Of a stretch of 64,000 nt of DNA, positions 1 to 9,503 are shown in pieces. The DNA is from Mesorhizobium sp. M1D.F.Ca.ET.043.01.1.1 (GTDB lineage: Bacteria; Pseudomonadota; Alphaproteobacteria; Rhizobiales; Rhizobiaceae). The stretch spans positions 6,275,001 to 6,339,000 of the forward strand of contig NZ_CP034444.1 of the NCBI RefSeq assembly GCF_003952385.1, given 5' to 3'. Each line of letters starts with the position of its first letter. The first letter of the stretch is position 1. Under the pieces are notes generated by a model that did no database searches, had not been told where the DNA came from, and worked only from the letters and a program-made list of their open reading frames with translations. The position numbers and the translations under genes were made by a program.

Positions 1-246
<246 letters not shown>

Positions 247-252
247 GGCTGA

Positions 253-340
253 GCGAGTAGCGAATAGGGAGTGGCGAATAGTCGGTTCCTTCCGACAGCC
301 CTTCGCTCCACCCGTTCACTACTCCCTATTCGCTACTCAC
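253..340. repeat. Large inverted repeat between coxS and coxL
   Basis: Arms at 253-272 and 321-340 match at 19 of 20 positions (GAATAGGGAGT core). A shorter inner inverted repeat, GTCGG...CCGAC, lies near 281-296. The unit also holds variants of the word GCGAATAG. It looks like an interspersed palindromic element inserted in the operon rather than a terminator, since no T-run follows and the genes beyond belong to the same enzyme. Confidence 0.7.
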
Positions 341-368
341 TACGCGCTATTTTCGGGAGGAATTTCTG

Positions 369-2717
369 ATGGGTATCGAAGGTGTCGGCGCTCGCGTGGC
401 GCGCAAGGAAGACAAGAGGTTCATCACCGGCGGCGGCCGCTATGTCGACGACATGGTGGTTCCCGGCATGAAGCATGCCGTGTTCGTGCGCAGCCCGCAC
501 GCGCATGCGCAGATCAAGAAGATCGATGTGAAGAAGGCTCAGGCGATGCCTGGCGTCGTCGGCGTTCTGACCGGCAAGGAGCTCAAGGCCGACGGGATCG
601 GCAACCTCATCTGTGGCTGGATGATCCACTCCAAAGACGGCACGCCGATGAAGATGGGCGCGTGGTCGCCGCTCGCGGTCGACAAGGTGCGCTATGTCGG
701 CGACGCCGTCGTCATCGTCATCGCCGACACCAAGGGCCAGGCGCGCGACGCGGCCGAAGCGGTCGAGATCACCTACAAGGAACTGAAGGCGGTGGTCGAG
801 GCGACCAAGGCCCTCGAAAAGGGCGCGCCGCAGATCCATGCCGAAGCCGAGAACAATCTGATCTTCGACTGGGAACTCGGCGACGGCAAGGCAACCGACG
901 CCGCGATCAAGTCGGCGGCCCATGTCACGCGCATGAAGATCGTCAACAACCGGCTGGTGCCGAATGCGATGGAGCCACGCGCGGCTCTCGGCCACTACGA
1001 CAAGGCCGAGGACCACTATACCTGCTGGACGACGTCGCAGAACCCGCATCTCGCTCGGCTGGTGATGAGCGCCTTCTACAATGTCGCGCCGGAAAACAAG
1101 CTGAGGGTCATCGCGCCCGATGTCGGCGGCGGCTTCGGCTCCAAGATCTACATCTATCCGGAAGAGATCGTCTGTCTGTGGGCCTCGAAGAAGACCGGCG
1201 TGCCGGTCAAATGGGTCGCCGACCGCACCGAGAGCTTCCTCTCGGACGCGCATGGCCGCGACCATGTCTCGACGGTGGAGATGGCCTTCGACAAGGACAA
1301 CCGGATCACCGGCCTCAAGGTCGACACCATTGCCAATCTTGGCGCCTACATGTCGCTGTTCTCGTCATGCGTGCCGACGTATCTTTACGCGACGCTTCTG
1401 TCGGGCCAGTACGACATCCCGGCGATCCACGCCAATGTGCGCACCGTCTACACCAACACCGCGCCGGTAGACGCCTATCGTGGGGCCGGGCGTCCGGAAG
1501 CGACCTATCTTCTGGAGCGAACGATGGAGACGGCCGCGCGCGAGCTTGGCGTGTCGCCGGCGGAATTGAGACGCAAGAACTTCATCACGTCCTTCCCGCA
1601 CCAGACGCCGGTGATCATGAACTATGACGCGGGCGACTATAGTGCCTCGCTCGACGCGGCGATGAAGACCGCCGACTATGCCGGCTTCACCAAGCGGCGG
1701 GCGGATGCCGCCAAGCAGGGCAAGCTGCGCGGCATCGGCATGAGCTGCTATATCGAGGCTTGCGGCCTCGCGCCGTCGGCGGCGGTCGGTTCGCTCGGCG
1801 CCGGCGTCGGGCTGTGGGAGTCGGCGGAGGTGCGCGTCAATGCCGTCGGCACGATCGAGGTGCTGACGGGCTCGCACAGCCATGGCCAGGGCCACGAGAC
1901 GACCTTCGCGCAGTTGGTCAATCAGCGCTTCGGCGTGCCGATCGACTCGGTTTCCATCGTCCATGGCGACACCGACAAGGTGCAGATGGGCATGGGCACT
2001 TACGGCTCGCGTTCGGGCGCCGTCGGCATGTCGGCCGTCGCCAAGGCACTCGACAAGGTCGAGGCCAAGGCCAAGAAGATCGCGGCGCATCTGCTCGAGG
2101 CGGATGAAGGCGACATCGTCATCGAGAATGGCGAGGTCAAGGTCGCCGGCACCGACAAGAGCCTGCCCTGGTTCCAGGTGGCGCTTGCCTCCTACACCGC
2201 CCACAATCTGCCGGCCGGCATGGAACCGGGCCTGAAGGAAACGGCCTTCTACGATCCGTCCAACTTCACCTTCCCGGCCGGCTGCTACATCTGCGAGGTC
2301 GAGATCGATCCGGACACCGGCCTGACGGAAATCATCCAGTTCGTGGCGGCCGACGACTTCGGAAACATCATCAATCCGATGATCGTCGAGGGGCAGGTGC
2401 ATGGCGGCATCGCGCAGGGTGTCGGCCAGGCGCTGCTCGAAGGCGCCCACTATGACGCGAACGGTCAGCTTTTGACGGCAAGCTACATGGACTACACCAT
2501 GCCGCGTGCCGGCGATCTGCCGTCGTTCAAGGTCTCGACCTCGAACACGCCGTGTCCCGGCAATCCGCTCGGCGTCAAAGGCTGCGGCGAGGCCGGCGCC
2601 ATCGGCTCGCCGCCGGCGGTGATCAACGCCATCACCGATGCGCTCGGCGTCGTCGATATCGCCATGCCGGCATCACCGTCGATCGTGTGGTCGGCGATCC
2701 ACGCCAAGAAACACTGA
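369..2717 (+). CDS. coxL: Aerobic carbon monoxide dehydrogenase-like large subunit (form II CoxL)
   Basis: Molybdopterin-binding catalytic subunit of a xanthine oxidase-family hydroxylase, 782 residues, usual for CoxL. The sequence begins [19 protein letters not shown], typical of the family. The active-site loop reads AYRGAGR (residues about 369-375). That is the signature of form II CoxL; form I (proven CO oxidizers) has AYXCSFR with the Cys that binds copper. The C-terminal cofactor region, with [17 protein letters not shown], is intact. The start follows a GGGAGG ribosome-binding site. Gene order small-large-medium is also the form II order. Established knowledge: form II enzymes are common in rhizobia and their role in CO oxidation is disputed, so the substrate is left open. 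Confidence 0.93.
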   Translation: MGIEGVGARVARKEDKRFITGGGRYVDDMVVPGMKHAVFVRSPHAHAQIKKIDVKKAQAMPGVVGVLTGKELKADGIGNLICGWMIHSKDGTPMKMGAWSPLAVDKVRYVGDAVVIVIADTKGQARDAAEAVEITYKELKAVVEATKALEKGAPQIHAEAENNLIFDWELGDGKATDAAIKSAAHVTRMKIVNNRLVPNAMEPRAALGHYDKAEDHYTCWTTSQNPHLARLVMSAFYNVAPENKLRVIAPDVGGGFGSKIYIYPEEIVCLWASKKTGVPVKWVADRTESFLSDAHGRDHVSTVEMAFDKDNRITGLKVDTIANLGAYMSLFSSCVPTYLYATLLSGQYDIPAIHANVRTVYTNTAPVDAYRGAGRPEATYLLERTMETAARELGVSPAELRRKNFITSFPHQTPVIMNYDAGDYSASLDAAMKTADYAGFTKRRADAAKQGKLRGIGMSCYIEACGLAPSAAVGSLGAGVGLWESAEVRVNAVGTIEVLTGSHSHGQGHETTFAQLVNQRFGVPIDSVSIVHGDTDKVQMGMGTYGSRSGAVGMSAVAKALDKVEAKAKKIAAHLLEADEGDIVIENGEVKVAGTDKSLPWFQVALASYTAHNLPAGMEPGLKETAFYDPSNFTFPAGCYICEVEIDPDTGLTEIIQFVAADDFGNIINPMIVEGQVHGGIAQGVGQALLEGAHYDANGQLLTASYMDYTMPRAGDLPSFKVSTSNTPCPGNPLGVKGCGEAGAIGSPPAVINAITDALGVVDIAMPASPSIVWSAIHAKKH

Positions 2718-2729
2718 GGAGGAGCAAAG

Positions 2730-3527
2730 ATGTATTCGGTCAACTACCATCGCGCCGCCTCGGTCGCCGACGCCGCCAAGCTGTTGAAGAGCGGCGATGC
2801 CAAGCTGCTCTCCGGCGGCATGACGCTAATCCCCGCCATGAAGACGCGGCTTGCAGCGCCCTCCGACCTGGTCGACGTGTCGCGGCTGAAGGAGCTGCAG
2901 GGCGTCAAGGTGTCCGGCAAGACGGTCACCATCGGTGCTGCGGCGACGCATTACGACGTCTCCGCCGACGAGAAGCTGAAGAAGGCCTGCCCGGCGCTCG
3001 CGCATATGGCCTCGCTGATCGGCGACCCGGCGGTGCGCTACAAGGGCACGATCGGCGGTTCGATCGCCAACAATGATCCGGCGGCCGACTATCCGGCAGC
3101 GCTGCTGGCGCTGGGGGCGACCATCGTCACCAACAAGCGCCAGATCGCCGCCGACAAGTTCTTCAAAGGGCTGTTCGAAACGGCGCTGAAGGACGGCGAG
3201 ATCATCACGGCGGTGACCTTCACCGCCCCCGCCAAGGCGGCCTACCAAAAGTTCCGCAACCCGGCCTCGCGCTACGCGATCGTCGGTGTGTTCGTGACCA
3301 AGGGCAAGGATGGGGTGAGGGCAGCGGTCACCGGCGCCGGCGACGACGGCGTCTTCCGCTCCAAGGAAATCGAGGCGGCGCTGGCAAAGAATTTCAACGC
3401 CTCGGCGCTCGACGGCCTGAAAGTGCCGGCAAAGGGCCTGATGAGCGATATGCATGCCTCCGCGGACTATCGCGCCAATCTGATCACCGTGATGGCGAAG
3501 CGCGCGGTGGCCGCGGCCAACGCCTGA
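2730..3527 (+). CDS. coxM: CO dehydrogenase-like medium subunit, FAD-binding
   Basis: FAD-binding subunit of the same molybdenum hydroxylase, 265 residues, 12 bp after coxL. Family motifs are visible: [10 protein letters not shown] near residue 26 and GAAATHY near residue 70 for the flavin pyrophosphate, then [18 protein letters not shown] near residues 108-125. The C-terminal CO-dehydrogenase flavoprotein domain follows. It accepts electrons from the Fe-S subunit and hands them to the respiratory chain. The ribosome-binding site is GAGGAG (2717-2722). The operon ends with a strong terminator just downstream. The final residues (AVAAANA) are ordinary for this family. Confidence 0.93.
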   Translation: MYSVNYHRAASVADAAKLLKSGDAKLLSGGMTLIPAMKTRLAAPSDLVDVSRLKELQGVKVSGKTVTIGAAATHYDVSADEKLKKACPALAHMASLIGDPAVRYKGTIGGSIANNDPAADYPAALLALGATIVTNKRQIAADKFFKGLFETALKDGEIITAVTFTAPAKAAYQKFRNPASRYAIVGVFVTKGKDGVRAAVTGAGDDGVFRSKEIEAALAKNFNASALDGLKVPAKGLMSDMHASADYRANLITVMAKRAVAAANA

Positions 3528-3551
3528 CGCTCTCAGCCTGGCTGAAAGGAA

Positions 3552-3577
3552 GGGGCCGTCGCGGCCCCTTTTCTTTT
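3552..3577 (+). terminator. Rho-independent terminator after coxM
   Basis: Perfect 6-bp GC stem GGGGCC / GGCCCC with a 5-nt loop, followed directly by TTTTCTTTT. It lies 25 bp after the coxM stop and ends the coxSLM unit. Confidence 0.85.
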
Positions 3578-3730
3578 GCATTCGCAGCGGCTTGGCAGGA
3601 AATACCTGAGAATTTGCGGCTTCGCACTTGCACAAGATTATCCCGCACTGCAAAATAAACGCGGCGGGAATACAAAAGGGTCCAGGCGCGGCTATAGGCG
3701 TCTTCGGGCCTCGAGTTGCGAAGGACGGGC

Positions 3731-4753
3731 ATGACCGACATCTCCGCGACGGCCGGTGTCCTGCCACGGACCACAGCCGATAAAGCGGCACGGACAAGGC
3801 TGGCTTATCTCGACGGCTGGCGCGGCCTGTCTATCGCGCTCGTGCTGATCGGCCACTTCTTTCCGGTTCCCGGCATCAATCTCGGCGTGCTTGGCGTCGA
3901 GTTCTTCTTCGTGCTCAGCGGCCGGCTGATGGGCGAGATTCTGTTCATCGAGCGCTTTCCGCTGAAGAAATTCTTCAAGCGCCGCTTCTCGCGCATCTAT
4001 CCGGCATTGCTGGTGTTCGTGATTGCCGCCATGATCGGGCTTTCCGGCACCTTTATCGCCTTCAAATGGAAGGCGGCGCTCACCGCGCTGACATTCACCT
4101 ACAACTACGCAGGCATTCTCATCAATCGCGCGGGCGCGCTCGACCATATCTGGTCGCTCGCCATCGAGGAACACTCTTATGTCATCCTGGCGCTGATCAG
4201 TGTTGTGGTGTCAGGGCGCGCCAATGTCGTGCGGCTGCTGGTGGCACTCTCGGTGTTGGCCATGGCCAACGGCGCCATCTCCTACTGGGTTCTCGGCATG
4301 GACTACGAGACCAGCTATTGGCGCACCGACGTGCATATCGCCTCGATCCTGCTTTCGGCTGCGATCTGCCTGCTGAAGGCCGACGGGCGGCTGCCGGCAT
4401 TCCTCAGGAACCGGCATGTGGCGCTGGGTGCGGCCGCGGGCGCGGTCTTGCTGTTCCTCGACCCGGTGCCGACGCCTGTTCACTATCTGCTTGGTGTGCC
4501 CTTGCTGGCGCTCGCCGTCAACGCGCTCGACTTCGCAGGCGCCTATTTGACCGGATTGCTGTCATCGCGGCCGATGGTGATGCTGGGGCTGTGGTCCTAT
4601 TCGCTCTATCTCTGGCAGCAGCCCTTCTACAAATTCGTCTACGACCGGGGCGTCACACCGCTCCCGATGCTGGCCGCGGTCTTCGCCTGCGCGCTGGCGA
4701 GCTATTACATCGTCGAAAAACCGGCCCGTGGCTGGCTCAACCGGAACTGGTGA
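3731..4753 (+). CDS. Acyltransferase family 3 membrane protein (OafA/YrhL type)
   Basis: Integral membrane O-acyltransferase of about 340 residues with around ten hydrophobic segments. The N-terminal signature LDGWRGLSIALVLIGHFF (near residues 27-44) holds the family's conserved Arg and His. Further on, GVEFFFVLSGRLM and a run of short helices match the family; the end, ASYYIVEKPARGWL, is the typical C-terminal signature. Such enzymes acetylate or succinylate surface or secreted glycans, but the acceptor cannot be told from sequence. The ATG at 3731 is preferred over an in-frame TTG at 3716 because an AAGGACGG element precedes it. It is a single-gene unit. Confidence 0.85.
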   Translation: MTDISATAGVLPRTTADKAARTRLAYLDGWRGLSIALVLIGHFFPVPGINLGVLGVEFFFVLSGRLMGEILFIERFPLKKFFKRRFSRIYPALLVFVIAAMIGLSGTFIAFKWKAALTALTFTYNYAGILINRAGALDHIWSLAIEEHSYVILALISVVVSGRANVVRLLVALSVLAMANGAISYWVLGMDYETSYWRTDVHIASILLSAAICLLKADGRLPAFLRNRHVALGAAAGAVLLFLDPVPTPVHYLLGVPLLALAVNALDFAGAYLTGLLSSRPMVMLGLWSYSLYLWQQPFYKFVYDRGVTPLPMLAAVFACALASYYIVEKPARGWLNRNW

Positions 4754-4822
4754 GGTTCCTGGTTTTGTTGACGCATGTCGTTCTCCCAAAACCGCTGCGC
4801 ACTTTTGGGCGACATACATTGG

Positions 4823-5311
4823 TCAGGCCGCCCTGCCGCTCTTCCGCGCGGCGAGATAGCGACGAAGTCCGGCTTCGCCGCGCGGTGTCGTCCAGCGATG
4901 GTTCCAGGCAAAGGCCGGCCTGAGCAGGGGCGCCAGGAGCTTGAGGATCGGCCTCTCCACGATGACCTGCCAGGTGAGCTTCACATGCGTTCCGGGTCCG
5001 GACGGCGACAGTTCGGCCCGCCACAGGCCATCGAAATCGCCGAGCGTCTTCACCACCACCAGACGGCCCGGCTCCAGCTCGGCGGCCTCGATGATGAAGT
5101 TCAGCTCGTAGGGCAGGGCGCCTCGCGCCCTGGCTCGCGCCCGCGAACCGACGACGCCCTTGCCTTTCCTGTCGAGCGGCTCGACTTCCTTATAGGCGTC
5201 GCCCCACCAGAGCGGCAGCAACTCGGCGTCGGACAGAACGTCCCACACTTCCTGCGGCGTCCCTTCCGGGACGTCCCAGCTCTCGTCGAAGCGGAAGACG
5301 TTGCTTGGCAT
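4823..5311 (-). CDS. SRPBCC/START-like ligand-binding domain protein (polyketide cyclase-like)
   Basis: A 162-residue soluble protein that fits a single SRPBCC (START-like) domain. It opens with a strand entering [21 protein letters not shown], a typical family start. A middle part with [20 protein letters not shown] and a long C-terminal helix follow. The fold forms a hydrophobic cavity for small ligands. The specific ligand or reaction is not recognizable. The gene is alone on this strand between two unrelated plus-strand genes, converging with the acyltransferase gene. The fold call is fairly sure; the function is unknown. Confidence 0.75.
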   Translation of the reverse strand: MPSNVFRFDESWDVPEGTPQEVWDVLSDAELLPLWWGDAYKEVEPLDRKGKGVVGSRARARARGALPYELNFIIEAAELEPGRLVVVKTLGDFDGLWRAELSPSGPGTHVKLTWQVIVERPILKLLAPLLRPAFAWNHRWTTPRGEAGLRRYLAARKSGRAA

Positions 5312-5490
5312 GACGGCCGGCCCCTGTGGCGCTTACATTAGCGGCGACTGTTTTGTGGTGCCAGTGCCTCTCGCGGCCCTGGAGGGTTTCTTCGAAATCG
5401 GCAACTCGCTCTGAATGGTTTGTTTCGATTCGATTTGGCCGCAAAATGCCCTAGTTGATCCATTTGCCCCAATGCACCTCAAGAAGCCGC

Positions 5491-6162
5491 ATGAGCAAGC
5501 CTGATCCCGACGAAGTCTCCCGTCAATTGGCCGCCCGTTCGCTCGCCAATGACGATCCGACCGGCTGGTTTGAAGCGCTCTATCGCGCGGCGGAAGCCGG
5601 CGAGGCGCAGGTGCCATGGGAGCGGACAGCACCCAATGCATTGCTTGCCGAATGGGCGGCCGGCAGCGATGGCCATGGCAAGCGCGCCGTCGTCATCGGT
5701 TTTGGCACCGGTCACGACTCGGAATTCATCGCCTCGATCGGCTATGACACCACTGCCTTCGAGGTTGCCGCCACCGCTGTCTCTGCCGTCCGGCGGCACT
5801 TTCCCAACTCGAGGGTCGACTATGCCGAGGCCGATCTCCTCGCCCTTCCGGCCCGGTGGATCGGCCGCTTCGAACTCGTCGTCGAGTGCCTCACCGTGCA
5901 GTCTCTGCCGCGCCCGTTGCGTGCCCAGGCAATCGCCGCGGTTGTGAGCCTCCTCGCCCCCGGCGGCCGGCTTATCGTTGTCGCGACCTCGATTTCTCCC
6001 GCCGGCGACCTGAATGCAGGTCCTCCCTGGCCGCTGACCGAAGCCGAGATCGGCGTCTTCGCAAGGCCCGGGATCACCGTTGTGAGACAAGAGCATTTCC
6101 CCTTCGCGGACGATCCCGGCTTTGGACGGTGGCGCATCGAGTTCGCGCGTGAAAGTCTCTAG
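5491..6162 (+). CDS. Class I SAM-dependent methyltransferase
   Basis: A 223-residue soluble methyltransferase. The SAM-binding motif I is AVVIGFGTGHDSEFIASIGY (near residues 66-85). Acidic motif II (FEVAATAV) and motif III (RLIVVATSI) follow in the usual Rossmann order. The N-terminal 'WFEALYRAAEAGEAQVPWE' block is seen in thiopurine-methyltransferase-like enzymes, but the substrate is unknown. An in-frame TTG at 5455 also exists; the ATG at 5491 begins a better conserved-looking N-terminus. The TAG stop lies at the edge of an interspersed palindromic repeat (CTAGAGCAATTCC). Confidence 0.8.
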   Translation: MSKPDPDEVSRQLAARSLANDDPTGWFEALYRAAEAGEAQVPWERTAPNALLAEWAAGSDGHGKRAVVIGFGTGHDSEFIASIGYDTTAFEVAATAVSAVRRHFPNSRVDYAEADLLALPARWIGRFELVVECLTVQSLPRPLRAQAIAAVVSLLAPGGRLIVVATSISPAGDLNAGPPWPLTEAEIGVFARPGITVVRQEHFPFADDPGFGRWRIEFARESL

Positions 6163-6314
6163 AGCAATTCCAGGAAAAGTGTGTAACGGTTTTCCGTCCG
6201 GAATTGCGCAAAAACAAATACTTAGAGCGGTTCGGCGATTCTATGAATCGCTGAACCGCTCTAGAGGGTTCAGCTTTTCACCGAATCGCCGCTGCGTACT
6301 TCCCTGGAACGGCT
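6163..6314. repeat. Cluster of rhizobial interspersed palindromic repeats
   Basis: Three imperfect palindromes are packed between two convergent genes. (1) GCAATTCC (6164-6171) pairs with GGAATTGC (6200-6207). (2) An 18-bp inverted repeat has arms 6224-6241 and 6245-6262, a 3-nt loop and one mismatch. (3) A degenerate copy ends GGCTCTAG near 6317. Related elements occur in this window near 13.8, 21.33, 44.7, 44.8 and 55.09 kb. They may also act as bidirectional terminators here. Confidence 0.7.
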
Positions 6315-6827
6315 CTAGCTGGTGACCGGCTTGGCGTAATAACGCACCGACTTCTTGCCGCCGTGGATCACGGCGTCGCCGACTTCGGCGAAGCCGAGCG
6401 CGGCGTGGAAGGCAACCGAGGCAGGGTTCGGCGGATCGGCGTTGACTTCGCAGGTGACGACCGTGTGGCCGGCGCGCCGGACATGTTCGAACAGATCCTC
6501 GTAGAGGCGTCGAGCATGGCCACGGCCGCGCGCCTCGGCCGCGACCACCACCCGGTCGACATAGACGAAGCGCGGATAGCGCTCGCGGAACCACAGGAAA
6601 TTCGGGCTGTCGTAGCGGGCGTCCTGGTCGAAGCACATGATGAAGGCTTCGAGCGCGCCGATGCGGCGCGCGTAGAAAGCCTGGCCGATCAGAAACGACA
6701 ACCGCTCCCCCTCCAGCCAGGACAGTTCGGCGGCATGCTGGTTGTTGAGGACGAGGATCGCGGCCTCGTCGGCGGGCGAGACGTGTTCGATCGGCAGCCG
6801 ATCCTTCGACATCCTCTCTTCCGGCAT
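6315..6827 (-). CDS. GNAT family N-acetyltransferase
   Basis: A 170-residue acetyl-CoA-dependent acetyltransferase. The acetyl-CoA loop reads VVVAAEARGRGHARRLYEDL (the R-G-R-G-H/A motif). A later strand and helix, SVAFHAALGFAEVG, form the usual C-terminal part. The ATG at 6827 shares its A with the cutC TGA stop, so the two genes are translationally coupled; another ATG lies at 6812. The substrate is unknown. The gene ends next to the palindromic-repeat cluster. Confidence 0.85.
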   Translation of the reverse strand: MPEERMSKDRLPIEHVSPADEAAILVLNNQHAAELSWLEGERLSFLIGQAFYARRIGALEAFIMCFDQDARYDSPNFLWFRERYPRFVYVDRVVVAAEARGRGHARRLYEDLFEHVRRAGHTVVTCEVNADPPNPASVAFHAALGFAEVGDAVIHGGKKSVRYYAKPVTS

Positions 6828-7588
6828 CACGCCCTCGCGGCCGCGATCGTTGTCGCCACCAGTGCCTCGTCGGTAACGGTATTGCGATATTCGCGATCGA
6901 GATCGGCGCCGCCCATGCCGACATGCGGGTTGCGGTAGCGCATGGCGCTCGGCACGTCGGCAAGCGCTGCAAAATGCATCTCGCGCAGTCCGGTTCGTCT
7001 GCGGACTTCGCCTATGTTGCCGGGCGCCAGCCCGCCGCAACCTAGAATGACGATGCGTTCGCCCGCCTGACGAACGATCTGCGCAAGCATGTCGGCGCCT
7101 TCCAGCGCCGTGTCGCGCTGGCCGCTGGTCAGCACGCGGCCGACCTTGCAGCGGATCAGCGCTTCGAGCGCCTCGGCCGGATCGCGCGTCATGTCGAAGG
7201 CGCGGTGGCAGGTGACGTTGAGGGGGCCGGCGGCGCGAACCAGTTCGCCCATGCGCACCTCGTCGATGGCCCCGTCGGCGGTCAGGCAGCCCACGACGAC
7301 GCCGGTCACGCCGAGATCGCGCAACGCGCCGACATCGGCGAGCATCGATTGATATTCCGCATCGCTGTAAAGAAAATCGCCGCCGCGCGGACGCACGATG
7401 ACATGGAAGGGAATGGTCGCGCGTTCAAGTGCTGCGCGCACCGTGCCGAGGCTGGGCGTGATGCCGCCTTCGACTAGGCTGGCGCAAAGCTCGACCCGGT
7501 CGGCGCCTGCGGCTTGCGCGGCAAGCAGCCCATCGATGCCTTCGACGCAGATCTCGATCAGGGGTTTTTGGGCGTCGGTCACCGGCAT
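6827..7588 (-). CDS. cutC: CutC family protein (copper homeostasis protein CutC-like, TIM barrel)
   Basis: A 253-residue TIM-barrel protein of the CutC family. The N-terminus LIEICVEGIDGLLAAQAAGADRVELC is the family signature, and FHVIVRPRGGDFLYSD and VLTSGQRDTALEG are also typical. The link of CutC to copper is weak in the literature; the name is by homology only. The reading frame is open upstream to 7714, but the signature starts just after the ATG at 7588, which gives the usual family length. It overlaps the GNAT gene by one base (TGATG). Confidence 0.88.
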   Translation of the reverse strand: MPVTDAQKPLIEICVEGIDGLLAAQAAGADRVELCASLVEGGITPSLGTVRAALERATIPFHVIVRPRGGDFLYSDAEYQSMLADVGALRDLGVTGVVVGCLTADGAIDEVRMGELVRAAGPLNVTCHRAFDMTRDPAEALEALIRCKVGRVLTSGQRDTALEGADMLAQIVRQAGERIVILGCGGLAPGNIGEVRRRTGLREMHFAALADVPSAMRYRNPHVGMGGADLDREYRNTVTDEALVATTIAAARA

Positions 7589-7702
7589 CCATCCATATTG
7601 CAGAGCAAGCGCAGCCCTAGCATCGGGATGATTGCCGTAAAAGCCGCATCGATCGGTCCAGCAGGGCGAGGCGACAAGCCTTCCGACTTTTCTCAGCGTC
7701 GC

Positions 7703-7753
7703 TTGACAACGCATAACTGGAAAGTTATGGATAATTCATAACTGGATAGTTAT
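7703..7753 (+). promoter_or_regulatory. Sigma-70-like promoter covered by two copies of a 16-bp palindromic operator
   Basis: TTGACA (7703-7708) and TATGGA (7726-7731) are 17 bp apart, a good promoter pair. Two near-identical palindromes, ATAACTGGAAAGTTAT (7713-7728) and ATAACTGGATAGTTAT (7738-7753), lie over the spacer/-10 and just downstream, 25 bp apart start to start. This layout suggests repression of the AhpD-like gene at 7808 by a dimeric regulator. The regulator gene is not evident nearby. Confidence 0.75.
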
Positions 7754-7807
7754 CGATCGAGTGCCTGTTGCACGGCGGCGGCGACGAGAAACCAAAGGAG
7801 ACAGACC

Positions 7808-8263
7808 ATGGAAGCCAGATTGAAGAACCCGGTGATGCTCATTCCAGGCGCCCTGCAGGCGCTGCTGGCGCTGGACAAGTCGACTGAAGCCGCCGAGGTG
7901 CCCTATGTGACGCGCAAGCTCATCCACCTGCGCGCCAGCCAGATCAACGCCTGCAGCGCCTGCGTCGACATGCATGCGCGCGAGCTGAAGAAGGCGGGCG
8001 AGAAGGACGAGCGCATCTTCGCCGTATCCGCCTGGCGGGAAACGCCTTACTTCACCGGTGCCGAACGGGCCGCGCTTGCGCTGGCGGAAGCCGCGACGCG
8101 ATTGGCCGACCGCTCCGACGCAGTGCCCGACAACGTCTGGGACGAGGCTGCTCGCCATTATGACGACAAGCAACTCGCCGCGCTGGTGATCCAGATCGCG
8201 CTGATCAACGCTTTCAATCGCCTCAACGCGCCGACCCGGCAGCCGGTGGGCGCCTGGGGCTGA
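7808..8263 (+). CDS. Carboxymuconolactone decarboxylase / AhpD-like alkylhydroperoxidase-family protein
   Basis: A 151-residue protein of the CMD/AhpD fold. The AhpD core motif is visible as INACSACVDMHARELKKAG (near residues 49-67). It carries the redox CxxC pair and downstream His of the peroxidase relay, so a disulfide-reductase/peroxidase role is more likely than decarboxylation. A strong ribosome-binding site (AAAGGAG) precedes the ATG. A promoter with two palindromic operators lies 55-105 bp upstream, so the gene is probably induced by a specific signal, perhaps oxidative or xenobiotic (inference). Confidence 0.85.
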   Translation: MEARLKNPVMLIPGALQALLALDKSTEAAEVPYVTRKLIHLRASQINACSACVDMHARELKKAGEKDERIFAVSAWRETPYFTGAERAALALAEAATRLADRSDAVPDNVWDEAARHYDDKQLAALVIQIALINAFNRLNAPTRQPVGAWG

Positions 8264-8275
8264 GGGCAGATGATC

Positions 8276-8302
8276 AGGCGCCTGCTTTTGGGGCGGGCGC
8301 CT
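8276..8302. terminator. Possible bidirectional hairpin between convergent genes
   Basis: AGGCGCC (8276-8282) pairs with GGCGCCT (8296-8302) around a T-containing loop, between the AhpD-like gene and the opposing cupin gene. There is no clear T-run, so the call is modest. Confidence 0.4.
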
Positions 8303-8330
8303 TGCTTGCGAAGCAGCCTTGCCCGGCAGA

Positions 8331-8762
8331 TTACTGCTTCAGGATCGTGTTCTTGGCGCCTTGCTCGACCTGGTCGATCACCAGGAGCTTCACCGCATCG
8401 GTGCCGATGTTGGTGGCCTGGTGCCATTGCCCGATCATCTCGACGATGAAATCGCCGGTCTTGTAGGTGTTGCTGTTGCCGGTCTCGACATTGGTGACCT
8501 TGAGCGTGCCGGCCTCGACATAGGCGTAGCGCGGGAAGGGGTGCTTGTGCACCGGCAGCGTCGCGCCCGGCGCGATCTCGTAGGCCGAAACCTGGACCTC
8601 GACATTCTTCTGCGGCAGCGTGATCGGCTGGCCGGAAGCCGTCGCCGTCCTCGATGCCAGCGGCGTCACGACGACCGGTGTGCCGGAACTATCAAGAGCG
8701 AGGGCGGTGGTCGAAGAAAGCGCTGCCGCCAGCAGCAGCGCCGATGCCAGGACATTGCGCAT
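8331..8762 (-). CDS. Secreted cupin-domain protein
   Basis: A 143-residue protein. An N-terminal Sec signal peptide (about 23 residues, MRNVLASALLLAAALSSTTA then LA) is followed by one cupin domain. The first cupin motif is G(X)nHKHPFPRYAYVEAGTL, with metal-type His and Glu. The second motif region is KTGDFIVEMIGQWHQATNIG. The start is set by the ATG after GGGAGG and by the signal peptide; an upstream in-frame ATG at 8801 would bury the signal. It is likely a periplasmic metal-binding protein, function unknown. Confidence 0.8.
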   Translation of the reverse strand: MRNVLASALLLAAALSSTTALALDSSGTPVVVTPLASRTATASGQPITLPQKNVEVQVSAYEIAPGATLPVHKHPFPRYAYVEAGTLKVTNVETGNSNTYKTGDFIVEMIGQWHQATNIGTDAVKLLVIDQVEQGAKNTILKQ

Positions 8763-9503
8763 GAGTCCCTCCCGGAAAATTGCGCGAGCATCGCCCGGCA
8801 TGCATTGGCGCGCAAGTGCGACGGCGGTGTCTTCAAGAACCGCGAGCCGTCCTCAGGCCAGCGGGCGAACGGCGTCGCCGGCACCCACGGATACACTCAG
8901 CGCGCGCTCATGCGGCGAGCGGAGGCTGGCCCAGGACCGCGCATATAGTAGAGTTCCGGCCGGTAACGCGGTGCAACAAATTCGCGAAAAGCCGATGCCA
9001 ATCGAGTGATCAAAGCCCACATCGAGCGCCCCCTTTGACCTTGCGAAGGATTGAGGACATGGGGGCAAAGTCCGCGACGCCGACTCGAGCACTGGACCGC
9101 TTGAACAAAGGACCGAACGGGATCGAGAGGCAGTCAGAAGTCCCCGTGCGGTCTCGGACGACAAAAGAGCCGCCAAAAGGGCCGAAGCCAACAGCACCGC
9201 AGGCAGGCCGAACAGAAGCTTACGCGACATCATTGTCCCAACCTCACACACGCCGGTGTCGATATGGAACAGCGTCTTTGCGCGCCGGCATGCTTACAGT
9301 TCTGGCATCAAAAACCGTGCCAAGCCTGCCCGTGCGAGCGAGGAACCAGCGTTTTGGGACGTTCTCAGTTTAGCGAAAGGATTTTCGCGTCGAGTCTCGA
9401 ATGGCGTCCGAGAAATGGGCTCATGACAGGTTCGATGTTGCCCTGTGCCGGGCCAGAGGCGATGTATCAGGAGAGGGAAACTCACCTAAAACCTTGGAAA
9501 TGT
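8763..9503. other. Gene-poor stretch with one doubtful ORF
   Basis: About 740 bp between the cupin gene and tRNA-Asn. The only candidate is a minus-strand frame 9236-8853 beginning MSRKLLFGLPAVLLASALLAA. Its first ~25 residues resemble a signal or membrane segment. The rest is compositionally odd (many Ser/Arg, no domain) and could be a non-coding frame or a degraded gene. No RNA gene or strong terminator was seen. Confidence 0.5.
8853..9236 (-). CDS. Doubtful hypothetical protein with hydrophobic N-terminus
   Basis: About 127 residues from the ATG at 9236. A Lys-containing start and a 20-residue hydrophobic stretch would suit a signal peptide or single membrane anchor. The remainder has no recognizable motif, and the ribosome-binding site is weak. 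It is listed because nothing else fills the interval; it may not be translated. Confidence 0.3.
   Translation of the reverse strand, partial: TMMSRKLLFGLPAVLLASALLAALLSSETARGLLTASRSRSVLCSSGPVLESASRTLPPCPQSFARSKGALDVGFDHSIGIGFSRICCTALPAGTLLYARSWASLRSPHERALSVSVGAGDAVRPLA

Noticed and set aside
333..1265. 310-codon minus-strand ORF over coxL, and many like it over valS, argS, tolC and the SPOR gene
   Set aside because: They are antisense shadows of high-GC coding sequence with Arg/His-rich, motif-free products.
369..2717. Form I (true CO-oxidizing) CoxL
   Set aside because: The loop is AYRGAGR, not AYXCSFR.
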